Assembly: GCF_001420605.1 (NCBI RefSeq)
Contig: NZ_LJIZ01000018.1
Span: 60,179-124,178 of the forward strand
Length of the DNA stretch: 64,000 bases
Direction: 5' to 3'
Source of the DNA: Bacillus sp. FJAT-25509
GTDB taxonomy: Bacteria > Bacillota > Bacilli > Bacillales > Bacillaceae_G
Below the pieces are notes generated by a model that saw only the letters and a list, made by a program, of their open reading frames with translations, was not told the DNA's origin and ran no database searches. Within the stretch, counting starts at the first letter, position 1. Each line of letters begins with the position of its first letter. Shown here in pieces: positions 20,762-29,668 of the stretch. The translations under genes and the position numbers were made by a program.

Positions 20762-22012
20762 TTGATTTACAGTAAACAAGATGTGCTACACAATGAATCC
20801 CAGAGCATTAAAAATGGAGCTGCATCTACAATCGCAATCAGTTTATCAAATAACTATTTTATATTGTTTGCTATTGCAATTTTAGGTGCTACCAATTATC
20901 AAGTTGGTTTAATTTCTTCCTTACCTTCAATTGTCGGAATGGCCGCAATGCTCCCAGCTGCTTTTATGGTTAATAAGTTAGAAGAAAAAAGAAAATTCAC
21001 TGCTTACTCCATTTTCTTTACGCGTTTCTTTCTATTAATAATGGTTTTTCTTCCATTTATTAAATCAGAGCATATCGCATGGTTTTTTGTTATTTTAATT
21101 GCATTAATGAATTTTCCAGGTACATTTCTAAATTTAAGCTGGCAAGCATTCATTGGTGATTTAATCCCAGCAGACCGTCGAAATACATTTTTTGGAAACC
21201 GAAATAGAATACTAACCTTTACGGGAATGATTGTAACGCTTGTAGCAGGAATATGTATGAAATCCATTAGCTCAAAAAGTGCGCTTCCCTATCAAATACT
21301 TTTTTTATTTGCATTTATATTTGGAATGATTGAGTTTTTTTATATATTGAAACATAAAGAGGAAAAACAAAAAATTGAGATTTCTAATCACTATTCTCCT
21401 TTTTCAAAACATCTTTTTCAGTATAAACCCTATATCACATTTTTAGTTTGTGCACTGTTTTTTAATTTCGCGTGGCAAATGGCATGGTCTTTATTTTCGA
21501 TTTATCAAATAAGATTTGCTCATGCAACTGCTTTTTGGATTAGTTTATTTACTGTAAGCAACCAACTTTCACAAATCGTTAGCTTTCGTTGGTGGGCAAA
21601 AATGGCAAATCGTTATAGTAATACTCAATTACTAATTTGGATTTCGATCGGAATGGCCTCTGCACCTATTTTAAATATTTTATCAACAAATTATGTATAC
21701 TTATTTATCGTAAACTTTACATCAGGATTTTTTGTATCTGGTACTGTTTTAATATTATTTAATAGCTTACTAGAGGCTACTGAAGAAGAACATCGCACAT
21801 CCTATATTGCTAATTATAATTTCTTACTTTCAATTGTTGCCTTCATCGCTCCACAATTTGGTGTTTTTTTACTTGAATCATTCAGTATGAATATTGCGAT
21901 GATTTTCTCAACGATATTCAGAGGATTGGCGGGCGTATTATTTGGCGTGATGGCCTATAAAATGTCTCATTCAAAACAATTAGATTATAAGCAAAATAAT
22001 ATATCTCTCTAG
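20762..22012 (+). CDS. MFS transporter
   Basis: A 416-residue membrane protein with about 12 hydrophobic helices and an MFS-type loop (LEEKRKFTAYSIFFTRF, about residues 75-91, then LIPADRRNTFFGNRNR near 133-148). The translation start is read as TTG at 20762 with AAGGAAGAAGG upstream. The subfamily resembles uncharacterised Bacillus MFS proteins of the YwfA type; the substrate is not predictable. It stands alone and ends at a shared terminator with the convergent alcohol dehydrogenase. Confidence 0.85.
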   Translation: MIYSKQDVLHNESQSIKNGAASTIAISLSNNYFILFAIAILGATNYQVGLISSLPSIVGMAAMLPAAFMVNKLEEKRKFTAYSIFFTRFFLLIMVFLPFIKSEHIAWFFVILIALMNFPGTFLNLSWQAFIGDLIPADRRNTFFGNRNRILTFTGMIVTLVAGICMKSISSKSALPYQILFLFAFIFGMIEFFYILKHKEEKQKIEISNHYSPFSKHLFQYKPYITFLVCALFFNFAWQMAWSLFSIYQIRFAHATAFWISLFTVSNQLSQIVSFRWWAKMANRYSNTQLLIWISIGMASAPILNILSTNYVYLFIVNFTSGFFVSGTVLILFNSLLEATEEEHRTSYIANYNFLLSIVAFIAPQFGVFLLESFSMNIAMIFSTIFRGLAGVLFGVMAYKMSHSKQLDYKQNNISL

Positions 22013-22022
22013 ATAAATCTAA

Positions 22023-22048
22023 AATGAGTTCAAATTATTGAACTCATT
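22023..22048. terminator. Bidirectional terminator between MFS and dehydrogenase genes
   Basis: AATGAGTTCAA pairs perfectly with TTGAACTCATT around ATTA and is followed by TTTTTTT on the plus strand. It lies five bases from the convergent dehydrogenase stop. Confidence 0.88.
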
Positions 22049-22052
22049 TTTT

Positions 22053-23186
22053 TTATGGTTTCAAAACCACTTTAATACAATTATCTTCTTTATTATTAAA
22101 AATATGATAAGCATGATCTGCTTCATCTAATGACAATTTATGTGTAATAATTTTTGTTGGGTCAATCTTTTCACTTACTATTTGGTCATAAAGGAATGGC
22201 ATATATTGTCTTGCCGGAGCTTGACCCATTTTTATATTAATATTTCTACTAAAAAATGCGCCTAAAGGAAAGGCATTATAATTCCCACCATAAACACCTG
22301 TGATTTGAACAGTTCCACATTTTTTAACTGCTTTTGTAGCAATTTGAATTGGTCCTAGTGTTCCACCCTGTAATTTTAATTTCTGTTCAATGAATTCTAG
22401 CGGTGATTTCTTCCCATCCATACCAACACAATCAATTACAACATCCGCTCCACCTTTTGTTATTTCCTTTAAGGTTTCACCCATATCTGGATCTTTCGAA
22501 AAATTATAGATTTCAGTTTTATTCATCTTTTTTGAATGCTCTAATCGATAATCGATATAATCTACTGCAATAACTCTTTTCGCGCCTTTTTTCCAAGCAA
22601 ACTGCTGAGCCATTAATCCAATTGGACCACATCCTAATACAATGACTGTATCTCCTTCTTTGACCCCTGCATTTTCAACACTCCAATATGCAGTTGGTAA
22701 AACATCTGACATAAAAAGTAGATGATCATCACCCAACTCACAGCTTTCTGGTATTTTAAACGGTGTATAGTTGCCAAATGGTACCCTTAAATACTCTGCT
22801 TGTCCACCTGGATAATCTCCGAACTTTGCTGTATAGCCTAAATAACCACCTGAATCATAATGTGGATTCGAATTATCACACTGGCTTTGCATTCCATGAT
22901 TACAATATGGGCATGTTCCGCATGCAACTGTAAAAGGAATAACGACTCGATCCCCTTTTTTTAGATTAGTAACACCTGGGCCAATTTCTTCGACTATTCC
23001 CATTGGCTCATGTCCAATAATATAGCCTTCTTTTATTGGAAAATTTCCTTGATATAGATGTAGGTCAGAACCACAAATTGCTGTTGAAGTAATTTTAATT
23101 ATAACATCATCTCTATGCTGAATTTTTGGAGCATCTACTTTAATCGTTTTTACATTATAATGCCCTTGATATGTAACAGCTCTCAT
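22053..23186 (-). CDS. Zinc-dependent alcohol dehydrogenase (formaldehyde dehydrogenase-like)
   Basis: Medium-chain dehydrogenase of 377 aa. Catalytic zinc ligands are in TAICGSDLHLYQG and IIGHEPMGIVEEIG. The structural zinc Cys cluster is CGTCPYCNHGMQSQC (about 89-103). The NAD-binding Rossmann motif is VLGCGPIGLMAQQFAWKKGA. Together with KLQGGTLGPIQIATKAVKKC it resembles the glutathione-independent formaldehyde dehydrogenase-like branch common in Bacillus. The true substrate is unknown. It is monocistronic, with the start at ATG 23186 and an AGGAGGAG site. Confidence 0.88.
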   Translation of the reverse strand: MRAVTYQGHYNVKTIKVDAPKIQHRDDVIIKITSTAICGSDLHLYQGNFPIKEGYIIGHEPMGIVEEIGPGVTNLKKGDRVVIPFTVACGTCPYCNHGMQSQCDNSNPHYDSGGYLGYTAKFGDYPGGQAEYLRVPFGNYTPFKIPESCELGDDHLLFMSDVLPTAYWSVENAGVKEGDTVIVLGCGPIGLMAQQFAWKKGAKRVIAVDYIDYRLEHSKKMNKTEIYNFSKDPDMGETLKEITKGGADVVIDCVGMDGKKSPLEFIEQKLKLQGGTLGPIQIATKAVKKCGTVQITGVYGGNYNAFPLGAFFSRNINIKMGQAPARQYMPFLYDQIVSEKIDPTKIITHKLSLDEADHAYHIFNNKEDNCIKVVLKP

Positions 23187-23538
23187 TATTACTCCTCCTA
23201 ATGTAGGTCATTTTCATATCGTTACCTTAAGGACTATAAATATGTAATTATTAATAAATTACGTATGAATAATGAACTTTAATTAGAATCTTTAAAAGGC
23301 TCGTTTTTTATTGATTTAGTCAATTTACCAGACAGTCTGAAGCATTGATTTTACTCAATGCTCTTTTTATAGGCAACAGACTGACTATAAAATCATACTT
23401 TAATTAATGTGATATTTATTTAATTGACCCTATTAAATGTTACTGTTGTTTTTTAGTAAAATTAACTATTCTTGAACATTCAAATCCAAATTAATTTGAT
23501 ACTATTAAAATTAGTACGATTTAGGAAAGGATACTGAT
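23187..23538. other. Intergenic region with a nested hairpin
   Basis: CAGTCTG (23333-23339) and CAGACTG (23377-23383) enclose a second perfect stem AGCATTG/CAATGCT (23341-23362), followed on the plus strand by CTTTTT. It looks like a terminator, but no plus-strand gene precedes it. It lies between divergent genes, so a short untranslated RNA or an old terminator relic are the options. The rest holds both promoters. Confidence 0.45.
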
Positions 23539-24411
23539 ATGACTATCGATTATCGTTTTTATGAGAGTCCAACAGATCTTGATTTGCAGTATGATTTTTG
23601 GAATAAGATGACAGAATCTCTACCATATGCTTGGAAACCAACTTTATCTCCAAAATTATTTGAACACCAATCTGAATTTAATGAAAAATCTAGATGCTTT
23701 GCTTTTGACGGAGATCAGCTTGTTGGTTATATGAGTTTCTCTGGTAAAGGAGAATTTGTTTCATTAGGTTATCCATGGGTATTGCCTGAATATGAGGATA
23801 CTGTACGAGATGAATTGTTTGAAAGAGTTTATCAATTTGCTGTTAGTAAGGAATATGGTGGGAAATTACTTGCACAGCGATTTAGAGGACAGTGGGCAAA
23901 ACAAATAGACTATTTCTTATTGAAAGGGTTCAACATTACTAGTCGTTCTCAATTAGTTGGTGCGCATTATCCACTACTTATGAAAACACTCCAAAGTATT
24001 CCTGGATTTTCGTATGAAATAAAAGATCAATTTCAATTTAATGTTTGGAAAGATTTAAAAATGAAGCAACAAATTCTCACAAACGAGCAAATTGTCATGA
24101 TGAATGAATACTACGGATCAATTGAATTCGACTATGCAGTTGAATGTAAACTAGAAAATCAAGTCATTGCCTATTTTGGTATGACAATACGACCAGATAC
24201 TGGGTATTCAGAAATTTTAGCTGTTGCTTATACTGAAGCAGCTATACCTTATTTTTATGATATAATGTCGATCATCCATAATGAAAACATCAATCGAAAA
24301 GTTACAGCAGTTACAATCACTAAGTCACAAATTCCTAAAAGTGTTTTACAAGAAAAACTTGGCTTTACTCCTTTAACAGAAGATGTGATGATGCACAAGA
24401 GACAGGGATAA
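23539..24411 (+). CDS. GNAT-like acetyltransferase (two-domain, function unknown)
   Basis: The 290-aa protein appears to be a tandem GNAT. The first half (1-150) shows DQLVGYMSFSGKGEFVSLGY and GKLLAQRFRGQWAKQIDYF, followed by FLLKGFNIT, the usual G-F ending. The second half (160-290) ends LQEKLGFTPLTEDVMMHKR in the same way. The acetyl-CoA loop is poorly conserved in both, so activity is not certain. GGAAAGG precedes the ATG. No functional partner is adjacent. Confidence 0.7.
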   Translation: MTIDYRFYESPTDLDLQYDFWNKMTESLPYAWKPTLSPKLFEHQSEFNEKSRCFAFDGDQLVGYMSFSGKGEFVSLGYPWVLPEYEDTVRDELFERVYQFAVSKEYGGKLLAQRFRGQWAKQIDYFLLKGFNITSRSQLVGAHYPLLMKTLQSIPGFSYEIKDQFQFNVWKDLKMKQQILTNEQIVMMNEYYGSIEFDYAVECKLENQVIAYFGMTIRPDTGYSEILAVAYTEAAIPYFYDIMSIIHNENINRKVTAVTITKSQIPKSVLQEKLGFTPLTEDVMMHKRQG

Positions 24412-24450
24412 GTGGAAGAAAAGATTGGAAAGCTGGATTTTAGAAAATAT

Positions 24451-24481
24451 AAAGAGATTCCAAAAAAATTGGAATCTCTTT
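24451..24481. terminator. Bidirectional terminator
   Basis: AAAGAGATTCC pairs perfectly with GGAATCTCTTT and has T runs on both sides, between the convergent GNAT (+) and AlkD-like (-) genes. Confidence 0.88.
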
Positions 24482-24482
24482 T

Positions 24483-25571
24483 TTATTTTACCGTAAAGTC
24501 ATAAGTTCCACTTTCGACTCCATTTATTAGTAGTGTGATGCTATGCTGACCTGGATAGTGTTTTCTTGTTGATAAGTTTTTGAATGAGTGTGTTTTGTTG
24601 TAAGATAATGTTTTGTCATTTTCAATTGTGTTTTCGGATATTTTAAAGATTTTTCTTGTACGGTTCCCTTTTGACTTTACGTAATCAATTGCGAATTCGA
24701 TTCTAAGTTTGGTGGTAGTCGGTTCGTTACTATGAATCGCAAATGAAAAGTTTAAGTCTCCTCCAATTTCAATTTTGTCTGATTGTAATTGGAATTGGTC
24801 TATATGAATTGCTTTTGTCGTTTCGAATCCAAAAATCGTTAAAGCTTCTATATTACCTTTTTTTAATAGCGTTCTACATGCGTGCTTTATAATCCAATTG
24901 GTATGGGGATTTTTACCGTACCATTCTTTCGCAATCTTTAATACTAAAGTTGGGTGATCTTTTGAAATATCGTTTAAATTATTTGCTACACTTTTGCGTA
25001 CATACAATGACTCGTCTTCCTTTAAGTTTTCTAGAATAGGAAGAATTGGAGTTGGATCTTTTTTTAGACTTTTTAGAACCATTCCCCAAGGTAACTTTGG
25101 GCGGCACCCTTCACTTGCTAGTCTTCTTACATGTTCATTTGGATGAGTAGACCATTTTAGCATTTGCGCCATCATTCGTTCTTGGTCTTGTACAATGAAC
25201 GGTCTAACAGCAAATTCTGATGTTGAGTGCTGTGTGAATAGTTCTAGGGATTCTATTGATTTTTCCCAATGAACTAGACCATACACTTCAACAAAATCAG
25301 GAAAAATAATACTACTTAATTGGCCCTTTGGAAATTTATCTAATATACTACTTAAAATCTCTATTGATTTTTCATATTTGTTTGGAAGTGTCTCTCCTAA
25401 ACAAATCGTAATATGTCTCATTCTTTCCTTTAATGTTTTTTCTTCCCAGCTTTCATTGAATACTTTATCTATAAAATTTTCATTATTAAAATCTGTATAA
25501 ACGATATGGATTTCGTTTGCTATTTTTGAAATTAAATCGTGGTTATATACATTTTTCAAAGCATCTGCCAT
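24483..25571 (-). CDS. DNA alkylation repair protein-like (HEAT repeats)
   Basis: A 362-aa protein with AlkD-type HEAT-like repeats over about residues 30-240. Seen are RMMAQMLKWSTHPNEHVRRL, ASEGCRPKLPWGMVLKSL and LKEDESLYVRKSVANNLNDI. The segment HTNWIIKHACRTLLKKGN closes the helical part, and a predicted beta domain fills 265-362. AlkD-family glycosylases remove bulky cationic alkyl bases. The W..H.....R and RKSVANNLNDIS motifs are those of the larger AlkC/AlkD-like branch with an added C-terminal domain. Activity is inferred. Confidence 0.78.
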   Translation of the reverse strand: MADALKNVYNHDLISKIANEIHIVYTDFNNENFIDKVFNESWEEKTLKERMRHITICLGETLPNKYEKSIEILSSILDKFPKGQLSSIIFPDFVEVYGLVHWEKSIESLELFTQHSTSEFAVRPFIVQDQERMMAQMLKWSTHPNEHVRRLASEGCRPKLPWGMVLKSLKKDPTPILPILENLKEDESLYVRKSVANNLNDISKDHPTLVLKIAKEWYGKNPHTNWIIKHACRTLLKKGNIEALTIFGFETTKAIHIDQFQLQSDKIEIGGDLNFSFAIHSNEPTTTKLRIEFAIDYVKSKGNRTRKIFKISENTIENDKTLSYNKTHSFKNLSTRKHYPGQHSITLLINGVESGTYDFTVK

Positions 25572-25602
25572 TGTAAATCTCCAATCATTTTATTTCAAAC
25601 TA

Positions 25603-26373
25603 TTAAAAAATCTCACCTAGTAAAGTGATTGGCTGCGAGATTTGCCTATTTAATCCGTCAATCGCATCCTTTTTAATAATTGCTAAAGCACATGTCGCTG
25701 GTCCTGCCGATTTATGTAATGGAATACTAGATTGATTCAATAATTTTATATCGATATGATTCGTCTCCATCAACTGATTCAATTCATATTGAACTCCTTT
25801 TGAACCGATTGGTAATAGATCTGAGACATCTTCGCTTTTTGTTAATTGCTTTAATGAGTTAAAATTAATGATCTCGTTTTTATTTTCATTTAAATCCTCT
25901 AATACTTCATTTCCTACTTTTGGATAACCAATTAATATTACAAGATCCCCTGAAATGATTTCTTTCCTATTATGCGGATTATAAATTTCTCCCATTAAAG
26001 TAATTCCTAAACCTGTTTGTTTTGTTGGGATATTTTCTTCTGTACTTCCAGTAATATTTATTTCTAAGTTGTCTTCATAAAAATTAGCTTCATTATATTC
26101 TTTAATCGCTTTTTCAATCCCGTTTATTATTCTCTTCCCTCTACCGTTCATTTCTACACATAAAGTATTAATTAATACAGTTGGCTTAGCGCGAAATGCC
26201 AATGTTTCAACTAAACATAATTTCGCCGTTAAATATCCTACAATTTCTTCATCAACCTTTATTAAATCAAGCTCACTCATCCCAATTCCACCGCAGCTAT
26301 CACAAGCAATTGTAAAATAACGATCCTTATCTATATGCATTAAAGTTAAGTCCCTATAATTTGAAATTTGCAC
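25603..26373 (-). CDS. cblS: Alpha-ribazole kinase (AIR synthase-like fold)
   Basis: A 256-aa protein of the PurM/ThiL-like fold. The start is GTG at 26373, with AAAGGTGATGAG ahead, and it overlaps the end of the transporter gene by 20 bases. Motifs are FTIACDSCGGIGMSELDLI near the N-terminus, a Gly/Asn-rich GLGITLMGEIYNP and LVILIGYPKVGNE. In Listeria and Geobacillus, CblT imports alpha-ribazole and CblS phosphorylates it for cobamide assembly. The adjacent ECF S-component and cobC/cobS/cobU make that role most likely here. The gene name rests on context and length. Confidence 0.75.
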   Translation of the reverse strand: MQISNYRDLTLMHIDKDRYFTIACDSCGGIGMSELDLIKVDEEIVGYLTAKLCLVETLAFRAKPTVLINTLCVEMNGRGKRIINGIEKAIKEYNEANFYEDNLEINITGSTEENIPTKQTGLGITLMGEIYNPHNRKEIISGDLVILIGYPKVGNEVLEDLNENKNEIINFNSLKQLTKSEDVSDLLPIGSKGVQYELNQLMETNHIDIKLLNQSSIPLHKSAGPATCALAIIKKDAIDGLNRQISQPITLLGEIF

Positions 26374-26851
26374 GTCTCATCACCTTTTGAAGTATAAATG
26401 CTAAAACAATATTTGCCGCTGAAGCCAATGTCAATGGTACAACCATTAAGATAAAAAAACTACTAACAGTCTTAACTGTAAAGGAGTGATTCAAATAAGC
26501 AATTAATAGACCACTTAATAAAGTTGCCACTGGACCATTTAAAATAATTGCCACTATCATGGCTATGTATTGATTCATTTTTTTAAATAATACGCCAAAA
26601 ATCCAAACAATCACAAGCATTTGAACAGCAATAAATAGATGCACTGGTACTGTAAATGGAAAACCTGAAGTAATTGCTGTAAGAAGATGACCTAGTGCCC
26701 CTACAATTCCTCCTGCAATTGGAGAAATCAACATAGCTGCCAGAAAAGCCGGCAATGAATCAAATGCAATAGAATAGAATATTTTTATATTAGACAGTAC
26801 TGCACTTAATGCAATAAATAATGAAAGTAAAACAATTTTTTTCGTGTTCAA
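26354..26851 (-). CDS. cblT: ECF transporter S component, probable alpha-ribazole transporter
   Basis: A 165-residue integral membrane protein with about five to six helices. The N-terminus MNTKKIVLLSLFIALSAVLS and the SIAGGIVGALGHLLTAI segment are typical ECF S-components. It overlaps cobC by four bases and cblS by 20, so it is translated with both. In this operon the substrate is probably alpha-ribazole, as shown for CblT in other Firmicutes. The energising EcfAAT module must be encoded elsewhere. Confidence 0.78.
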   Translation of the reverse strand: MNTKKIVLLSLFIALSAVLSNIKIFYSIAFDSLPAFLAAMLISPIAGGIVGALGHLLTAITSGFPFTVPVHLFIAVQMLVIVWIFGVLFKKMNQYIAMIVAIILNGPVATLLSGLLIAYLNHSFTVKTVSSFFILMVVPLTLASAANIVLAFILQKVMRRANFKL

Positions 26852-27465
26852 GTTTCCCCATCCTCTTTATTTAGTTGATTGATATTTTTCAAAAATCCAA
26901 AACCATCGTTATACTCAATTTCAATAATACATCCGTTGCTCGTATAAAATTTCCAGAAATGACTTAAATCTAAATTAAGTAAATTTAGGAGTAGTAGCTT
27001 CATAATTCCCCCATGTGATACTACTATTACATCTTCGTTTTTCAATCTAATGTCATGACAAAATGTATTAACTCTTTCTGCACACTGCTTTAAGCTTTCC
27101 CCATTTGGAATTTGAAAATGAATCAAATCTTCATTCCACTTTTCTATAACTTCAGGCACTTCATTTAAAAGATCAGTATATGTTTTCCCTTCAAACAGCC
27201 CAAAATTTGTCTCCTGTAACCTACGATCAACTATTTTTGATTCTCCTATTAATTCTCCAATCGCATCACTTAATAAAGTACATCTACGAAGTGGACTAGA
27301 ATACAAAAAATAGTGTGAAGTAGGCTCAATCATTTTTGTAAACTTGGTAATCACACCACGTATTTGACTTAAGCCTTTTTCTGTTAAATCAAAATCAGTC
27401 ATTCCTGCATAAACCTTTTGTCTATTTCCAATGCTTTCTGTATGTCTAATTAAAAATATTCTCAT
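26848..27465 (-). CDS. cobC: Alpha-ribazole phosphatase (histidine phosphatase superfamily)
   Basis: A 205-aa phosphoglycerate-mutase-type phosphatase. The catalytic His lies in FLIRHTESIGNRQ, with the second His in VIVVSHGGIMKLLL (about residues 146-159), and SSPLRRC and NFGLFEG are also present. In cobamide biosynthesis CobC removes the 5'-phosphate of alpha-ribazole phosphate or of the product of CobS. It overlaps cobS and cblT by four bases each. Confidence 0.87.
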   Translation of the reverse strand: MRIFLIRHTESIGNRQKVYAGMTDFDLTEKGLSQIRGVITKFTKMIEPTSHYFLYSSPLRRCTLLSDAIGELIGESKIVDRRLQETNFGLFEGKTYTDLLNEVPEVIEKWNEDLIHFQIPNGESLKQCAERVNTFCHDIRLKNEDVIVVSHGGIMKLLLLNLLNLDLSHFWKFYTSNGCIIEIEYNDGFGFLKNINQLNKEDGET

Positions 27466-28202
27466 ACCAATCTCTCACCTATCACAGCAAAAATTAAAAA
27501 GCATAATTGGGAAACTTCAATCGTAAATCCAATTACATCTCCTGTAATACCATCTAGTTTTTGATTGATTCTTTTCGTAATGACCGTAATAAAAATAAAC
27601 GTAACACATACCGCAAGAATAATTGCTATTTCATTCATTAAAATACTGCTTACACAAATGAGTAACACATATACAATTAGAACAAATAATGAATTAGATT
27701 TTTTAGCTTCAATTATAAATTGACTTCCAAATCCTTCATTTCTAGCATATGTACTTATTCTGCATGTAAATAGGGCAATGCATCTTCCAATAATCGGAAA
27801 TAAAAAAATAGCAAATGTTGTACTCTTTGATAAAAATAACCAATCTCCTAAAAATAAAACAATTAAGGAAATTACCCCAAATGCACCAATCCGACTATCT
27901 TTCATAATTTCTAGTATTCTTTCTTTTGAACGATGACTAAAAATTCCATCTGATGTGTCAGCTACTCCATCAAAATGTAATCCACCCGTTAAGAATAAAT
28001 AGACTAGTAGAATAAGAAATGCATTAGTTTCTTTGTCCAAAACAAATGAAATTCCACTATTCAAACTAACAAGTATTAAACCAAATAACACACCTACTAA
28101 TGGAACCACTCTAATTCCTTTTCCTAGTTCGGCTTCAATAAACTCGTAGTTTTTAACCGGGATGGTTGAAAAAAAACTGAGGATCATTTTAAATCGATTC
28201 AT
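27462..28202 (-). CDS. cobS: Adenosylcobinamide-GDP ribazoletransferase (cobalamin synthase)
   Basis: A 246-aa polytopic membrane protein. LTGGLHFDGVADTSDGIFS (about residues 91-109) carries the conserved Asp residues that bind Mg and the GDP leaving group. DSRIGAFGVISLIVL and KLDGITGDVIGFTIE are the other CobS signatures. It joins adenosylcobinamide-GDP to alpha-ribazole (phosphate) in the membrane. Four-base overlap with cobC. Confidence 0.93.
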   Translation of the reverse strand: MNRFKMILSFFSTIPVKNYEFIEAELGKGIRVVPLVGVLFGLILVSLNSGISFVLDKETNAFLILLVYLFLTGGLHFDGVADTSDGIFSHRSKERILEIMKDSRIGAFGVISLIVLFLGDWLFLSKSTTFAIFLFPIIGRCIALFTCRISTYARNEGFGSQFIIEAKKSNSLFVLIVYVLLICVSSILMNEIAIILAVCVTFIFITVITKRINQKLDGITGDVIGFTIEVSQLCFLIFAVIGERLV

Positions 28203-28212
28203 ATCGGTACTC

Positions 28213-28788
28213 CTACTTTATTCTTAATGGTAAACCAGCTGTAACGAGTATAACTTCTTCTGCTCTTAAAGCAATTTTTTGATTTATACGCCCAGCAATA
28301 TCTCTAAAAATCCTTCCTAGTCGATAAGATGGAACAAGTCCATAACCTACCTCATTCGATACAATTATCAATGTTTTACCATGCTGATCACATACGTCTA
28401 TCAACTCGTTCACTTCATGTTCTATATCTACTTCTAGTTTATTTATTTGTTCATTATTCATCGTCTCAAAATCAACATCAGTATAAGAATCAAACATTAA
28501 ATTTGTAATCATAACTGTTATGCAATCTAAAATGACAAACTTGGATTGTATAAATTCTTCTTCCATTTTTAATTGATTAAATTGTTTATATCGCTCAACA
28601 GTATGCCAATCAATCCGACGATCATCTTGATGTCTTTTAATTCTTTCATTCATATCTCCGTCAAATGGTATGGCAGTAGCAATATAGACTACATCATTTG
28701 AATTTGTTTGTAATTCTTTTATTCTTTTTTCTGCGTAAGAACTCTTTCCACTACGCGCTCCACCAATTACAAGAATCAACTTCTTCAC
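28213..28788 (-). CDS. cobU: Adenosylcobinamide kinase/guanylyltransferase
   Basis: A 191-aa P-loop enzyme with GGARSGKSSYAEKRI at the N-terminus, YIATAIPFDGDMNERIKRHQ and IIVSNEVGYGLVPSYRLGR near 140-160. These are the bifunctional CobU signatures. It phosphorylates adenosylcobinamide and adds GMP, feeding CobS. It is the first clear cobalamin gene of the operon. No cobalamin riboswitch was recognised upstream of it or of the membrane protein gene that precedes it. Confidence 0.92.
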   Translation of the reverse strand: MKKLILVIGGARSGKSSYAEKRIKELQTNSNDVVYIATAIPFDGDMNERIKRHQDDRRIDWHTVERYKQFNQLKMEEEFIQSKFVILDCITVMITNLMFDSYTDVDFETMNNEQINKLEVDIEHEVNELIDVCDQHGKTLIIVSNEVGYGLVPSYRLGRIFRDIAGRINQKIALRAEEVILVTAGLPLRIK

Positions 28789-28823
28789 CTCTTCCCAAAA
28801 AAATAGGGATTATTTTAATTCTT

Positions 28824-29543
28824 TTAACCTAACTCGCCGATTACAAATAAACCTACTAACAATACAATCGTTAATAAAACTGACCCAAGTATTTTCTTTA
28901 AATTAGGTCTTGGTCCGTCCTTTAATACGCTTATACCCATCGGTAAAAGTGCTATACAAAGAGCCGATGTAGCCACAATTGAAAATGAGGTTGTACCTTT
29001 TAAGACACCAAGTGGCAGCGAACTCATAAGTCCTAACATTATAGAGCGAATTAACCCTAGTACTCTAGCTCGATATGAACCGATGGCTAAAATAATCCAA
29101 CCAAACATAATTAATGGGGATAGGCTATGGAATATATGAAACGCTCCATAAGATTGCGCCATAACTTTTGTTGCGGTCTCCACACCTAGAATTCGAACCA
29201 ACTGAAAAGCTAGATGATCGACTCCTGCATGAAAAGTACGAGCAAAAAGACCAAATATCGCAAAACTTCCACCCCATAATGCCCAATTTGGCTTCTTTAT
29301 ACTGATTAATTTACAAAGTGATATAACTGCTGGCCACAATAAGACATTCCCCGCAATAAAAAAACTATAAGATAAAAATAGTAAAGTTGGGTAAGTCTTA
29401 TATGCTTCAAGCTGATCTGGGAAGAAGAAATGAAATCTACTTCTTAAAATGACACCTGTAAGCATAAAAATTGGACCTAAAATTAAGGAGATCCCACCTA
29501 ACCATCGCCCTGGAAACCAATTATCTTTTACTCCTTCAGTCAT
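28824..29543 (-). CDS. Polytopic membrane protein of unknown function
   Basis: A 239-aa protein from ATG 29543, which has AAAGGAG seven bases upstream; a further in-frame ATG at 29585 lacks a site. About seven hydrophobic helices are visible, with a short hydrophilic N-terminus (MTEGVKDNWFPGRWLGGI). I recognise no motif. It lies 35 bp upstream of cobU in the same direction without a clear terminator between them, so it may be the first gene of the cobalamin transcript. Any role in cobamide metabolism is only contextual. Confidence 0.65.
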   Translation of the reverse strand: MTEGVKDNWFPGRWLGGISLILGPIFMLTGVILRSRFHFFFPDQLEAYKTYPTLLFLSYSFFIAGNVLLWPAVISLCKLISIKKPNWALWGGSFAIFGLFARTFHAGVDHLAFQLVRILGVETATKVMAQSYGAFHIFHSLSPLIMFGWIILAIGSYRARVLGLIRSIMLGLMSSLPLGVLKGTTSFSIVATSALCIALLPMGISVLKDGPRPNLKKILGSVLLTIVLLVGLFVIGELG

Positions 29544-29598
29544 AACTTTTCTCCTTTTATTCAGTCCATTTCTATCATAATTCATTTTTAGTAAAAAT

Positions 29599-29647
29599 GA
29601 GCATAAAAAAAGTCTCTTTAATAAAAAATAAACTTCTTTTTATGCTC
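29599..29647 (-). terminator. Terminator of the ger operon
   Basis: On the minus strand GAGCATAAAAA pairs with TTTTTATGCTC, with more pairing inside (GAAGTTTA region), and ATTTTTA follows. It lies just after the GerC-type stop at 29669. Confidence 0.7.
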
Positions 29648-29668
29648 TTTCTCTTTTACTATCACTTT

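Noticed and set aside
28789..29668. Cobalamin riboswitch before the cob operon
   Set aside because: No B12-box or matching helices could be found in the short gaps on either side of the membrane protein gene.
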